From assembly GCF_910592395.1 (NCBI RefSeq), contig NC_088308.1:1612001-1676000 (forward strand): DNA of 64,000 nt, given 5' to 3'. The notes beneath the pieces are model-generated. The model saw nothing but the letters and a program-made list of their open reading frames with translations, was not told where the DNA came from and ran no database searches. The position numbers and the translations under genes are program-made. Source of the DNA: Lineus longissimus. Taxonomy: Eukaryota > Nemertea > Pilidiophora > Heteronemertea > Lineidae. Of the stretch, positions 40,201 to 52,248 are shown piece by piece. How positions within the stretch are numbered: position 1 is the first letter of the stretch; the number at the start of each line of letters is the position of its first letter.

Positions 40201-43200
40201 CGCATCTTTCGAGATTCTGTGGCCTGTGAAACAATGTATGAATATTTGACAGGATAATCTATCATCTTGCAAGTTTGGTGACCTAAGTAGCATGCTCAAT
40301 GAACCTCGGCTCCACTTCAGGCAAAGCAATGTGGCTCTGTGAGTATGTAAGTTTGGGTTGGGTACCCTTTCTATCAACAAAGAGGATAGAAAGGCCTGTC
40401 TTCCGCCCTGTCATTTCACAATTTCATGGTCAATTCAAAGATATTTACCAAAACCTTGATCTTACCTGTAATTTCTGTTCTAATTTCTTTGTTTTGAGTT
40501 CCATATCAGCATGCATTGAAGCTAGGTTCAGTTGGCGTTGATGAGCTCGATTATCTTCCAGTTTGATATGAGTATCTTGTAAATGGCGACCTTCTTCACG
40601 AGCTTTTATTGCCATGTGAGCCTTTGTTAATGTCAGGTCGGCACTCAGCTTTCTTTTTGTTATGTCAGCACCTTTTACATCACCTTGGCTTTTTCTGAAA
40701 GGAATGGAAAAATGTCAACTAACGTCATACTCATACTCAACCTTCGACGCAAATACTTTTATCATATTTCAACAACCACATTCTCTGATACATGTACTGT
40801 TGTTGTATGTTGATTAATTTTTGGATCTTTGCACATTTTGGTGCAACACCATTGATATTTTAGACAGGAACCAACCAACACACCTGCACCCAGTTCTTGT
40901 GTCATATTCTATTGTGTGGAATTAGTTTATCTTCATCTGCTCATGTGTGAAGTTTAAATCAGAGAAAAGAAATAAGTTATCAATAAGGCTTTCTACTCAC
41001 AATAACTTGTTATTTAAGGCTGATTCATTGGCTTTGTCATCATCTATTTTTGCTTGGAGTTCTCTTCGTCTCTCCCTGAAAAAAATGATATAAAGTTTAA
41101 GGCCTGGGCCACGTTGCTCAGTCAGCATCAGAGACAAACACCAGTATTATAGTGCCTTCAGTAAACTTCTTTGTTGAATAGTCTAAAGCAGTATTGGGAC
41201 ATGTGCTTGTTCCAAATACATGAAATAATGATGGAGACCTTGCTCAACCACTGGCAGCTGTAAAGAGGACAGCTTCGAAGGACAACAGATGTATCACCAA
41301 AGCTGGTGTGACAATCAAGCGACATAAATCAGAAATAGGCTCCTTACTTTTCCCCATCCACTCTTGTCTGTCTTCCCTTCTGGGCCTCCATGTTGAGTGC
41401 TATGGCAAGTTCAGCTAGTTCTTGTTTTAATCGAAACTGCTCCTCCTGAAGAAACAAAAAGATTAAACATATTGAATCATGGTAAACTGGGCAAATACAT
41501 ACACAGACCTTTCACCCTCCCAAAATTTCACGTTTGCTGCCAAAAGTTTGTGGTTAATTAATCGGAGCTGAACCTTTTAGGGGGTCTAATGTTCGTGTTT
41601 GCCTCCCAAAGCCCAAAAATCATGAAAATAGAATGGTTTACATTACACGAGTTACAGTAAGGACATTCTCTAGAAAGACATTTGCAGTCATACAGCAGGT
41701 TGGTCCCTCCTGTATTCAACTGCACTCCTACTCACTTCTTTCATGCGTAAATGGGTCGTATACTCAGAGTTGATTCGACCCATTTCTATATCACGAAGAT
41801 CTAGCTCCTGCATTTTGCTTTTATAAGTTCTAGCAAGATCAGATCTGAAATCAGCAAGGTTTGTGTTAGGAGCAAAACTACAAGTGGAGTAGGCCAAGGT
41901 AAAAAGAGACATACTACAAACATACCTCCTTTAATCTTATTTTAGTCTCATAATCTCGTGACAGCCTGTCAACTTGAACGCTCTTTAGCTCTAACTCATC
42001 AAGTTTTGACTGATATTGCCGAGCTAAGTTTGATCTGGAAAAGAAACCAAGCAACACACTGGTTCAAAGGAGATCCGAAGTATAAGATTTGGGATCTTAT
42101 TCACAAAGTTCTGTAGGCCTATCGGATTGGTAAACAAACATTCTTCTGCTCATTGCCTTGTGAGAGTACAATCTTTGGCACAGAGATCTTCAGCCTCAAC
42201 GAGCCAAGTTAAGGAGAGGTTTGAAAGCCTTGTAGTCAAAGGAAACAAACCAGTCAATCGAGGACCACCTGAAATGCTATTGAACCTGTAAGAAGCATAA
42301 GGACACATACTGACATGGCCCTCTTCATAACATGTGGAATGGACTGGCCAGGGATCAAGCCCAACAACCTCAGTGTGCCACATGCCCAAATACCTGTCAT
42401 CTAATGTGTACTACTCTGATAGCTCGAAAAATACCTAATATACTTACGTGGCAAGTTTAACTTTCCTGTCCTTGTCTTTATTGGCATGCTCTAGATTCGA
42501 AACTTTTTCTGTCCTTTGTTTGGTTAACTGAAAGTAGACATAACCACATGGAATAATACTCTATATGACCGATCATCATACTTCATCTGTGTCAGTTCTG
42601 TGTTCTCTCCGGTGAGCAATTGTTGCATGCTCCTACAGTTAGGCATGAAGGGTCATCATCAACATCCACATTTTGGCCAAGTCTCTGGCGATATGCAGCA
42701 CCTTCCGTAGTCTGTAGCAGCATCTCATTGGCAGAGAATTAGTAAGAATACAACCAGGTCCCCTTCAAGATTTGGTGACTCTTCCAAAGAAGCGTTAGTA
42801 GCCTTACCTCCTCTTTATTATGCGTATAATCTCGCTGCAACCGTGTATATTTTTCAAGGCCGACACCTAGTTTTTTCTCCTCAGCAAATCTTTTCTTGTT
42901 AATTGCTGAAATAACAAGTTGGACAGTTATGGTATTATTATTAGGCCTACATCTTATCAGGAAGGAAAGCTGAACAAATATTGCTGTCTCTGCCACGGAG
43001 AGGTTCTATTCACAAAAACAAATTTGGCAACTATGGAAATTTCAAGTATTGTTACTGTGTAGAACTCTTTCTCTTCATACTAGAGTCCATTCTATTTCAA
43101 CTGTTTTACAAAATGACAATCCGACAGGATTATCCTTTGGCCTTACATTGTTCAAAACCCCTGACAGTCTGTCTGACTGCTCTCTGGTTTTTTACAATGT

Positions 43201-46200
43201 CTCCCTCTGCTCTCTTCAGCTCCCTTTCTTCCTGTTTATGTTGCCACATATGGTCCTGCAAAAAGAAGGCACAACAATAAAGGCTGCAGATAGAAACAAG
43301 TTTCACAACTCATTATGACCAATTCAATTGCACCTGCTTTATGACCACTGATAGCATTGTTGTTCATGGTTTGTCTGTTGTTTTTCTCACTCTTTCAAAA
43401 AACTTACCTCAATGCCTACTGATTTCAAACAACATCTTTTGATTACCCCTTGCTTAGGTCTACAGATCTCTATACCCCGAACAGCAAGGCCAATTACATG
43501 TAAGTTAACCCTCCTAATTGCCTCTTCTCAACAAACCTCAATAGTTTTGATCCTCTTCTCATAATTCTTCTTATCTTTCTCGACTTGTAAAGACAAATCG
43601 ATGACGGTTTTTGGTCGGCCATTTTCATCTTTTTGGGCTGAGCGTTCATACTTGGATGATGTAGTGTAAGTGTACTTTAGTTTGCTGTCAACAGATGCAC
43701 CTTGGCCAAACTTCTTCTCCTGTTCACTGTTATAGAAAATATAAATAATTCAAAGGACTTTACGACAGATGCGTTGTTTTATCAATCAGTATGCCAGGGG
43801 TAAAAACGTTTAACTGGGGTTGCAGACTCCATGGTGTAAAAAATTTGGGAAAGACTTCCGACAAAACAATAAACGATGAATTGCCTGCAAGTGCATGGCT
43901 ATGGACCATCAAGCTAACAAAAGTTACAACAGCCATCCATGCATTGGGCTGGAGGAAATTAAAGGCGCTGGTTATGATATTCAACTTCATGCATATGCAG
44001 TCCATCCTCAAGCCTAACTTTGTCAGCTATGTACCCGTAGTAGTAACTCAGGTGATAAAATCAATTCCATCAAAATACAGTTGTCCATGTAAGTGTGCCT
44101 TCAACATGTTCAATGATATTGCCATTCAAGCATTAACCAAGTTCTATTCAAAAATCAATATGATCATATGGTCCTTTTTTAATACTGGATAGACGGCCAT
44201 TGTGACACTCATAACTTTTATGTTGTGACAGTTCCTCTGTCAGGGGCTTTCAACTTAATGAATAGGATGGTCATAAAAGCTATCAATAAATAAACCCTAT
44301 AGGTATTGGTCTGTGTCAAGGGGTGTAATGGATATTTCAATTCATGTATATGAAAATTTGCGATCTATGTAGTAACTGCAGGGGAATCAATGCGATACCA
44401 GTACAATTCAAAGAAGGTTTTTACCCCGCCCCCTCCCCTAAAAAGAGAAATTTGAAGACCCTTCCAAAACCTTTAAAATTGAACAACACTGCCAACTGCA
44501 AATAAACTTGACCCAAGAAAATCTCGGCGAAGCAGCGAGGTGCATGTGCATGTGAACTCAACACGGTGATACCTGGGGCAAACAAGAGAAAACATGACAA
44601 AACCTTGGGAGGTGAAGTGAAGCAGTGAACTATTGGGAAGTTAGATTTGGAAGGGTAGTGGAATAGGATGAAAAAAGCGACAAAGCAAATCAAAATATGA
44701 AACCAGAAATGATAATATATGTTATGCTGTAACACTTGTCAATCGATCTCATTTAACACAGTCTTTTTCACTTACATATTATGGAGGTATTCATCGCTAA
44801 ATGAATAAAAGTCAGAATATGACTTGGAGAAAGTCTGGGGGGGGGGGGTCACACGTGCAAGGGAGTATGATGAAAGAAAATGACTACAAGCCATAATTCT
44901 AACATGCTCCTATTTTATGACTATGAGTGCTAAAACCATGTGACTGCTCTTGCTCAACCGTATTGGGTGCTTTAAAGTGCAGGTTAGCTTTGGAGGCAAC
45001 CAATACCACGCTGAAAAAAAAGGTTTTTAGTAACTTGTGCCTAGGCTCTACACATCGTATTATGATGAAATCATCTTCCAAGACTTACACTTTCTTAGAT
45101 GGTTTTTTGTTTTGATCCCTGAAATGTCATCCTCCAATGTTTAAATCAGGTAAAACAAGCAAGCATAGGGGCGAAACGATATCAATTTTTAGACATCAGA
45201 ATATCTGATGATAATGTTCATCATTTGTACATTTATAATTTTTCTTCCAATTTCATACATTTACTGTCTCTCAAATGTCACAGCAGACACTTCTGTTAGA
45301 GCAGGAATACAGATTCTATTACAGAACTGGTCATTTTCATTCAATCTTATCTCCTTAATCAGGACACCTCCCTACTGAGGACAGTGAGTTGCTGTTCCTA
45401 TAAAACCTCCATTGCTTACCGAAGGAATGCAGCATATTCCTTACTCTCGTTCCTCACATCTTCCTCATCTTTGCCCTCCGGTGGAGCGCTTCCCGGGCGT
45501 CTTATGATCTCATATCGACTCTGGATGATCGAGCGCCGATCAAAGGGGAGATCTGTAAGCACCATCTTTGACTAGCCTGAAAATATGAACAATGCATTTT
45601 ATGATAAGTGTTGGACCTTATTCAAGAGACTGTCATGACTGTGTTTGAATGTCAGAAGGAAAGAAGAGGGGCAGGGTGATAATGATGGGAATACTGAAAG
45701 CAGGGTACTACACTACTGCCACTCTACTCCACCTGGTCCATAGACCAACATCTCCATGTTGATATTAATGCACATCACCTCCACTCACAGAAATCTCACC
45801 AGTAACATAAGGTGGCCGTGGCCTGCCCGAGGTCTACCTACAGTAATTATTGAGGTCAACAGGGAAACTCTAACCATAAACACACCATCAATTAAACTTC
45901 CATTGAAAGCTATGCCAACATCAGCCAATAACTGCAATGATCTTGAATGACTATGCTGTAAGTGTAGTGTAGGCCCAATTCAACAAATCGCCTACACACC
46001 ATACATGCCGCATGGGCCTTTGTTTACTTAGGCCTACTTACTACTTGGCTATGATAATTGAGTAGGCCTATGTAGCTAGCCTATAGTAAAAAAACTTGAC
46101 TGAAGCTGAACGACCTAGTGACAGCCTATTTTTCCAAACTGAACGTGCAAACTAAACAGACTACTGGTGATGATGCAGAGCAATTATATATGGACACCCC

Positions 46201-46219
46201 AACAGCCCCAGGACTTACC
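31239..46219 (-). CDS. Coiled-coil protein of 554 residues, unrecognised; ciliary candidate
   Basis: Coding exons, 5' to 3': 45565-45420, 43726-43537, 43255-43147, 42905-42808, 42527-42448, then one of 42034-41926 or 41844-41736, 41445-41348, 41075-41001, 40694-40466, 40223-40068, 39660-39433 and 31385-31239 (stop). All phases agree and the sum is 555 codons. The start MVLTDLPFDRRS follows an acceptor (TTTTCAG) in the 5' UTR, so a non-coding first exon is likely; its donor would be the GTAAGT at 46218. Residues 1-90 look less regular (FGQGASVDSKLKYTYTTSSK); the rest is almost unbroken charged heptad-like coiled coil, with no membrane segment or signal peptide. I do not recognise a named family. 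Divergence from CFAP299 across about 420 bp suggests a ciliary or sperm-flagellar role, which is inference only. The last intron is 8 kb against mostly 0.1-1.7 kb elsewhere. Confidence 0.85.
31386..39432 (-). other. Last intron of the coiled-coil gene, 8 kb
   Basis: Donor GTAGGG below 39433, acceptor CTTTCAG above 31385. No gene recognised inside. It contains a 29-bp x4 tandem repeat (37254-37369), a 16-base C run (35878-35893) and a possible SINE fragment near 34640-34700. Its length relative to the other introns leaves room for an undetected small exon, but none is needed for the reading frame. Confidence 0.6.
37254..37369. repeat. 29-bp x4 tandem repeat
   Basis: Four head-to-tail copies starting at 37254, 37283, 37312 and 37341 (unit begins AAGGCTTGCTCTTCACACCG). 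Copies 2-4 are identical; copy 1 differs by one base. Intronic, recent expansion. Confidence 0.95.
41736..41844 (-). CDS. Alternative exon Y of the coiled-coil gene
   Basis: 109 nt: one base plus 36 codons (SDLARTYKSK...RMKE), acceptor GATTTCAG, donor GAA|GTGAGT. If spliced directly after exon X, its first bases would read ATC TGA, an immediate stop, so X and Y cannot both be used in a productive mRNA. Both keep intact splice sites and frames, which argues that both are in use. Confidence 0.88.
41926..42034 (-). CDS. Alternative exon X of the coiled-coil gene
   Basis: 109 nt: one base completing an ACA codon, then 36 codons (SNLARQYQSK...RLKE), ending phase 0 at GAG|GTATGT; acceptor CTTTTCCAG. 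It matches exon Y, 81 nt downstream, in length, phase and 16 of 36 residues, most of the rest being conservative changes. Either exon alone joins the flanking exons in frame. Confidence 0.88.
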
Positions 46220-46640
46220 CAGACAACTCTGGAAAGATCTTTCTAAAACCTAATGAACAAGAGGGGAAAACGAAAACACCTCCATTTGTAAACGTCGTCC
46301 TGGTGATTTAATTGATACCCGTCCCCAGCGCGCACCTGTCAACCTGGCCCTAGGAATAATCAAATCCGTCGGTTTTCCGCAAGCCCGGTCGTTCAGCTTT
46401 TTGTATCAACCAAATCTTCGTGGTAACCGTATATTCTTCCGCGACAGTAAACATTATCATTTGCTATCAAATACAAAGTTAAACAAATAAAAAAGTACAC
46501 AAATCAACTTTTTTTAATGATATAAAGCCGAATTCGGAGGTTTATTGTGTTCAGCTTATTCTTTCTGCAGTGTTATTTATTACAAGATGTAGGAATAATA
46601 GTGTCATAAGTGTGTGCGTCGGTCCCATAGCAACGTAAAA
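46219..46640. promoter_or_regulatory. Divergent promoter region with candidate RFX X-box
   Basis: The likely 5' non-coding exon of the minus-strand coiled-coil gene (donor at 46218) and the CFAP299 ATG (46641) are only about 420 bp apart. GGTCCCATAGCAAC at 46621-46634 matches the classic X-box GTTGCCATGGCAAC at 11 of 14 positions with a perfect right half-site AGCAAC. A second half-site, GGTAAC, is at 46422-46427. RFX factors drive ciliary genes, and CFAP299 is one. The site lies 7 bp upstream of the ATG, so it would be in or next to the 5' UTR. Confidence 0.45.
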
Positions 46641-48689
46641 ATGGAGGAGGAAGTGCCTGGTGGAAGTGACAATATTGTCACCGAATTCAACACATACGAA
46701 GACTTTTTAGACTCTCAAATAACGCCACTGGATCTCTACTATCTTGAGGTACCTAAACATGTCGAATATTTTGTTAATTTAGTCCGTTTATCAACCGAAA
46801 TCGGTCATGCAGAACAACCACAACAATCAAAAATCCGACAATCGATTCGATTCTCGAATCGAAAAATAAATGTAGCTTACACTACAGTACAGCAGCAATC
46901 CATTGGTTATACATTCGTGTTATGATATTCAGCAGTGAATCTGATTGTCAGATTAACAAATACTATCGACAATTACTATTGCCACTAAAGACAAGAAAGA
47001 TGTTAGCATGGTTAGTACACATCCAGAACACATGTCACAATACCAACCATGTTGGGTCTAACTCTTTCTTTATTTCCAGGATGAAGAACTGGCCAGGCAG
47101 TTGGTTGAGCTGGGATATCGTGGGAGTGGGGAAGTGTTGAAGAGAGAAGAGTTTGAGGCCAGAAAACAAGCTGCTGAAGCGAGTAGGCTTTCTAAGAGAA
47201 GTCAGCAAAAGTAAGTTTTCGACTGCTGCTCAAATGATGTTGTCGTTGGTGCAGAGGGTTAATGGCAAACCTAAGTCAGCTATCATCTATTGATATGAAT
47301 GATAATTGAGAGATGAACCTGAGACAAAAAGCTATAAAGTGGTCAACTCTGTTCTTTTTGCAGGACATTAGCCAGTTCAGGGAAAGAGTTGAAAGACCCC
47401 TTCCTCCGTTCGCTTGCACAGAGAGAGGAAGCCAACAGAAGTGGCAAAATGACGGTAAGTTGGTCTTCAATTAAAGTACGGTGAATTACCCTCACGTTTT
47501 GGTAAATGGCATACCAATTACCGTAACTCGGGGAGAAACAACTGAAAGTTAAAGAAGGGTTGTGATATTGATTTCTTGACATACCAGAGAGGACCTTTTG
47601 GCTTGAAGGGTGCCGTCACTATTCAGCCTCACCAATATTTTCATCATTGCATTTTTCAGACAATAATTTTCATCCGAGACAAGAATGCCAGGGGTCAGGA
47701 GATTTCAGGTTATATTGATTATGCACACAGACTCAAAACGGAAGACTTTGAGCCATATTTTGCTGGAAGGAAGAGACTACTGCCAAGACCATCAGATCTA
47801 AGGTAGGAGATTTATTCAAATATGATTTGCTTAGATGTTAGCATAAGACTGAGATGAGGCACTTCACTTGCTTACTTAATGGCAACATGATGACGTAAGC
47901 CATCAAAAGTGCAAGACATTGAGGCACTGTTGATCATTGTTTTGATACTATCTATCATTGAACAAGATCCTACTGTTATCATGGAGTAGTGTTTACCTAT
48001 TTTCGATTAAAATCAGACTCTACAGTTAAGCGCATTATCGTATCGGAGCTATCTGTAAAGAAGAAGAACAATCAGCAGTGAAGACAGATCTTTGCGTTCT
48101 TCTGGGTGGAAAAAGTAATCTTTGTCACACTTGCTTTTAGCTTCTACAATTGGGAAACCCAGACGTCTACGTCCAACCCCACTCCTAACTATCAAGTCAT
48201 TGCAGAAAATGCTTCAGGCCTTTTATTCAAAAACAAAAGAGACAGAAAGATACTCAATGTGGATCCAAAAGTAAGTGGAAATTATCTGTTTATCATGTTT
48301 TGAATCCCCTAGTTATCCAGGATCAGGCTGTGTGATTGATGTAAGACTAGCAACTCATAGAAAACACAACCTACTATAGAATATCATCCAGAAGCACAAG
48401 CTTTATTTGTCTCAAAGAGCTATTTGCAGAATTGTGTATGTTTCTTGATTGACTTTCTTTGGATCCTACACTCTACATTCATCCGAAATCTTAACCTGTG
48501 TGGTTGACTTTTCAAGTCTGTCCTCATAAGTGAACAGTCTAAGATATGAGTGAGGTACATGCGTTGATTGTGCTATTTTTCTATTTTCAGGCACCATCCC
48601 CAGGTGATAATTCAACAAGAACATCGTTAGAAACACCGCGATATGTTCAAGTTGTGATATACGACCATATCACACGTAGGAAAACATAA
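46641..48689 (+). CDS. CFAP299: Cilia- and flagella-associated protein 299 (C4orf22 family), complete
   Basis: Six exons: 46641-46748, 47080-47210, 47364-47454, 47660-47802, 48141-48270 and 48591-48689, all with GT/AG borders and consistent phases; 233 residues, equal to my memory of the human protein. Family-diagnostic strings include [59 protein letters not shown] and [12 protein letters not shown]. No membrane segment or signal peptide; a cytoplasmic/axonemal protein. The family is conserved in ciliated eukaryotes and expressed in testis and ciliated tissue, with poorly defined biochemistry. A polyadenylation signal AATAAA lies at 49005-49010. The ATG is chosen because it opens directly into the conserved N-terminus. 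Confidence 0.97.
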
Positions 48690-51600
48690 AAGACTCATGA
48701 AATTTTTGACTGTTAAGTTTGAATAAGGATGCGACATTTAGAATCTTAAGTAATGGGTTTGTTTTGGAAAATGTACAATAATGACCTGACACTCTTTTGA
48801 AAGTAAGTACCCGACATCTAAACCACTGATGCTCTATTTCTGAAAAAATCCTTGCAAAGAGCGTTCAGGCTACTCACTCTTATAGCAGAAACTTGTTTTG
48901 TTATCGTCCGTCCAGCTGGTGGCTTTTTTGTTGTGATAATTAAAGTGTATGCAAATTCTTGTTGTAATGTTGTAAATAGAGATGGATGTTGTACAGCAAT
49001 GACTAATAAAAAAATAGCATTATCTATGAAAGGTTTGTTGTCTCAATTGATCATTGGCGAGGACCTACTGGGATTGAGAAGGTTGTGACTTTGTCCTCAA
49101 GAGTTAAAATATGAAAGGAATCTCCTCTGTGCAGCTCAATAATTGGCCATCTTCCAACGTCTTGAGCCTTCTCTGAACGTCATCAGTTGCCTCTGAATGC
49201 AAGGTCACCTCCCAACATTTCAAACCATCACTTTAGTGAATGTCATCGGTCGCCTCTGAAAGCCAATGTCTGTCTTCTCATGCATGCTTCCCAACCACTC
49301 CAAACACCCCTGAACGTCATCAGTCGCCCCTGAATGCGTTCAATGTCACCTCCCAGCATAAAGACATCAATGAACGCCTTCAGTCGCCTCTGAAGGCGAA
49401 AGTTCTTGGCTTCTGTTACCTTCCAACATCTCAAGCCGTCTCTGAACGTCAGTAGCTTCTGAATGCGAATGTCTCCTGTCAACTTCCAACATAAAGACAT
49501 CTCTGATCGTCTTCTATCACCTCTGATTGCGAATGTCATCTGCTGTCTTCAGTTATCTCAAGCCATCTCTGAACGTCTGTGACTTCTGTCGCCTCTGAAT
49601 GCGAATGTCTCCTGCTGTTGCCTGTCAACTCTTGAAATCTAAAGACATCTCTGAACGTCTTCATTCACCTCTGAATGCAAAGTGCTTGTTTCGACCCGTC
49701 ACCAAGAGCGTGAAGACGCGATAGTATCAAACAATTGCCGAACATCTCTGATCACAGAGGAAAGCAGAGGCCATTCACAGTCAGAGGCGACAGTAGAAGA
49801 GGTTCAGAGATGACTTGCGGTGTTCGGAATACAGAGAACAAGGCAATTAGCGTTTAGAGGCGACTGGTGATGTTCAGCGATAGCATTAGATGTTGAGAGG
49901 TAACAAAGGACCGTGAAGGGCATTCGCATAAAGAGGCGAGATCAGAGGTTTCGTTACGGGGTGACAGATGACAGTAGGCCGAGAGGGCATTCATAGTCAG
50001 AGGAATAGAAGACTTACTTGTGACTTAAGATGATAGGAGATGACAGACGGCAGCAGAGGACATTTGCTTTTAGAAGACATTTAGGGACAGTTTGAGGTGT
50101 TGGGAGACGGCTGAATTGAAGACAACAGAGGACATTCGCATTCAGTGGCGACACAAGGCAAGAGACGGGTTGAGATGAGCGAGACGACAGAAAACAGTGC
50201 AGGGCATTCGTATTCATACGACGTTCACGGTGATGGCTCGAGGTATCAGGAGACGGCAGAAGACAGCGGAGGTCATTCGCATTCTGAAGACTTTCAGAGA
50301 CTGCTTCAGATGTTGAGAGACAGCTGGGTGGGGTGACATTATGATAGAAGGGCGAATCCTCTCTGCTGTCTTCTGCCACATCACAACCTCTCAAGCCGTC
50401 CTTTTCAATTTGTTGGGTGAATACAACAGACAAAGATAATCGTATTGAGTTGTGACTGAAGACATTCAGAGATGGTTTGGAATGTAGAAAGACGATAGAA
50501 GGCAAGAACATTCGCATTGAGTTGTGACATAAGACGTTCAGAGAAAGGCGAACATGTTGGAATACGACAGAACACAAGGACATCAGACATAAGAGGTTCA
50601 GTGATGACGGCTTCATTATGATTTGAGGCGGTAGGAGACGAAAGCAGCAGGGATTTTCGCATTCATTGGCGACAGAATACGTTCAGAGACGGCTTGAGAT
50701 GTTGAGAGGCGATAGAGGACAGTAGAGGGCACTCGCATTTTAGAGGACATCCCTGTCCATACTATGAAAACCGTTACACCGACCGGCGGTGTTCTTAAGT
50801 GCTCAGATGGCAGCACTTTTGCTTATAGAACTTCGTGCCATTGAATTTCACGATGTGCTCACTGTTGGCTCGAGATGCCGGTGTTTCTGGTTTTGGCCGT
50901 TCCCTCATCTTTCAGTGTTTCCATAATACATACAGTTAGAGAAACTACGACTTTTCCAATAAATGGGGGAGACTAGAGAAAGGTGTGCGAATCTGTCTTT
51001 CAGCGGTCCACCTTTTGGCAATGAAGTCCCTCCATAAAACACTCAATGCGACGGTATAGAGGGCAGTTGATACACAAAACTAAGATGAACGCTGTGCTTA
51101 TACTTGTTAAAAAACATTTATAGCAAAATTAGAAAAAGTACAATTTACATGGTGTATACAAAATTCGTCGGGTTTAATACAACCATCACCGTGTATAATC
51201 ACTAATGATGTTCCTGGACTAACGTGTTATGACATTCATTTGACTTTAACAGAATTAAAACATTGTAACGAACACAACAGAGAACTAATAAGGTCTACAA
51301 ATCTAAAACGTTCAAATTATCTAAAGTAAATTTAACATAAACATATAAACAGTCAAGATTTATTTCGATTTCATCTCAATGAAGAACGGTTACTCTAAGG
51401 TCAGTCGGGTTTACAGAAGGGAAAAAACTTCCAGGACCCCTGATTACAGTTTTGCCCCAGACTCGACAATACTCAAATGTCTACTTAGCTTCAGACTTCT
51501 GCATAGAAGATTTAAACCGAGGAGAACCTTATCATGTCGTTCTCCATAACTAAGCAGACATAACTTGGAACCAGGCACGAGGCCTCTGCTATGCGAGTAT

Positions 51601-52248
51601 AAAACGATATATATATAACAGCCAATGTAGTCGTCGTGTCTCCTCCTGTTTCACCGAAGACAACGTAGGCGTAACAGTAATAGGAGTTATAGTCCATCGC
51701 TGTACGTGATACGGTGCAGTGCATACTGTGAAATCAATCCGCAGCCGTGCAAACTTTCTACCACATTGCAGCCGATGACAGATCTGTAATATAGCAATCG
51801 GATAACATTGTTCTAATATATATCTCAGAAGCCATGGGAACTGACGAGGTTAAATCTTAACGAATTGAGTGGGGATAACATGGCGCCTGCAGCAACCTTT
51901 TTCTCAGGGCATTTTTCAAAATTTAACAATAAATGAATTAGGGAGGTTAAAATAAGCCCTTGTCCCAAGAACGGGAACGATGTGAGTACGGATTCGGTAT
52001 TGGAAACCGCGACACTCATTTGCCATTTGAGGTCAATAGAGAGGTTCAGATTTTGACGAGAACGAGGCAGTCGGAATCAGGCCGTCGAAAAACAATGGAT
52101 CAGCGAAGGCTTCCGAGCTTCTGAAAAACTATCCTGATGTGGATTTCGCTTCTCTGGCACTCACAGAAACGTATGTGAGAGCTGGAGAAGCGAACGTTAA
52201 TCCCTGATTTTCTCAGGAGGCGCGCTGAGGGTTTTTCTGAAGCTCCAT
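48690..52248. other. Spacer between CFAP299 and the claudin-like gene
   Basis: Contains the CFAP299 3' UTR, the large minisatellite described separately, and the 3' UTR of the minus-strand claudin-like gene, for which AATAAA on the minus strand at 51364-51359 is a plausible polyadenylation signal. The two genes are convergent. No further gene recognised. Confidence 0.5.
49150..50750. repeat. Degenerate minisatellite with opposed halves
   Basis: From about 49150 to 49700 a 60-80-bp unit recurs on the plus strand, marked by TGAACGTC or close variants at 49174, 49237, 49311, 49371, 49443, 49504, 49570 and 49652 and by CGCCTCTGAATGCGAATGTC. From about 49740 to 50750 the same unit appears as its reverse complement (GACATTCGCATTCAG... 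then GACGTTCAGAGA...). The copies are well diverged. Open frames on the minus strand (49243-49539; 50014-50616, 200 codons) are low-complexity products of the repeat (recurring LNANVLCC-like words), not convincing genes. Confidence 0.8.

Noticed and set aside
43791-44192. 133-codon plus-strand frame opposite the coiled-coil gene
   Set aside because: Falls in an intron, with no motif and no supporting context; an incidental frame.
39300-45565. Calling the coiled-coil gene trichohyalin, RIB43A or MNS1
   Set aside because: Only generic charged coiled-coil composition is shared; the N-terminus and exon pattern do not match what I know of those families.
50014-50616. 200-codon minus-strand open frame
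   Set aside because: Its sequence is made of diverged minisatellite units, with low complexity and no start or splice context; the frame is best explained by repeat composition.
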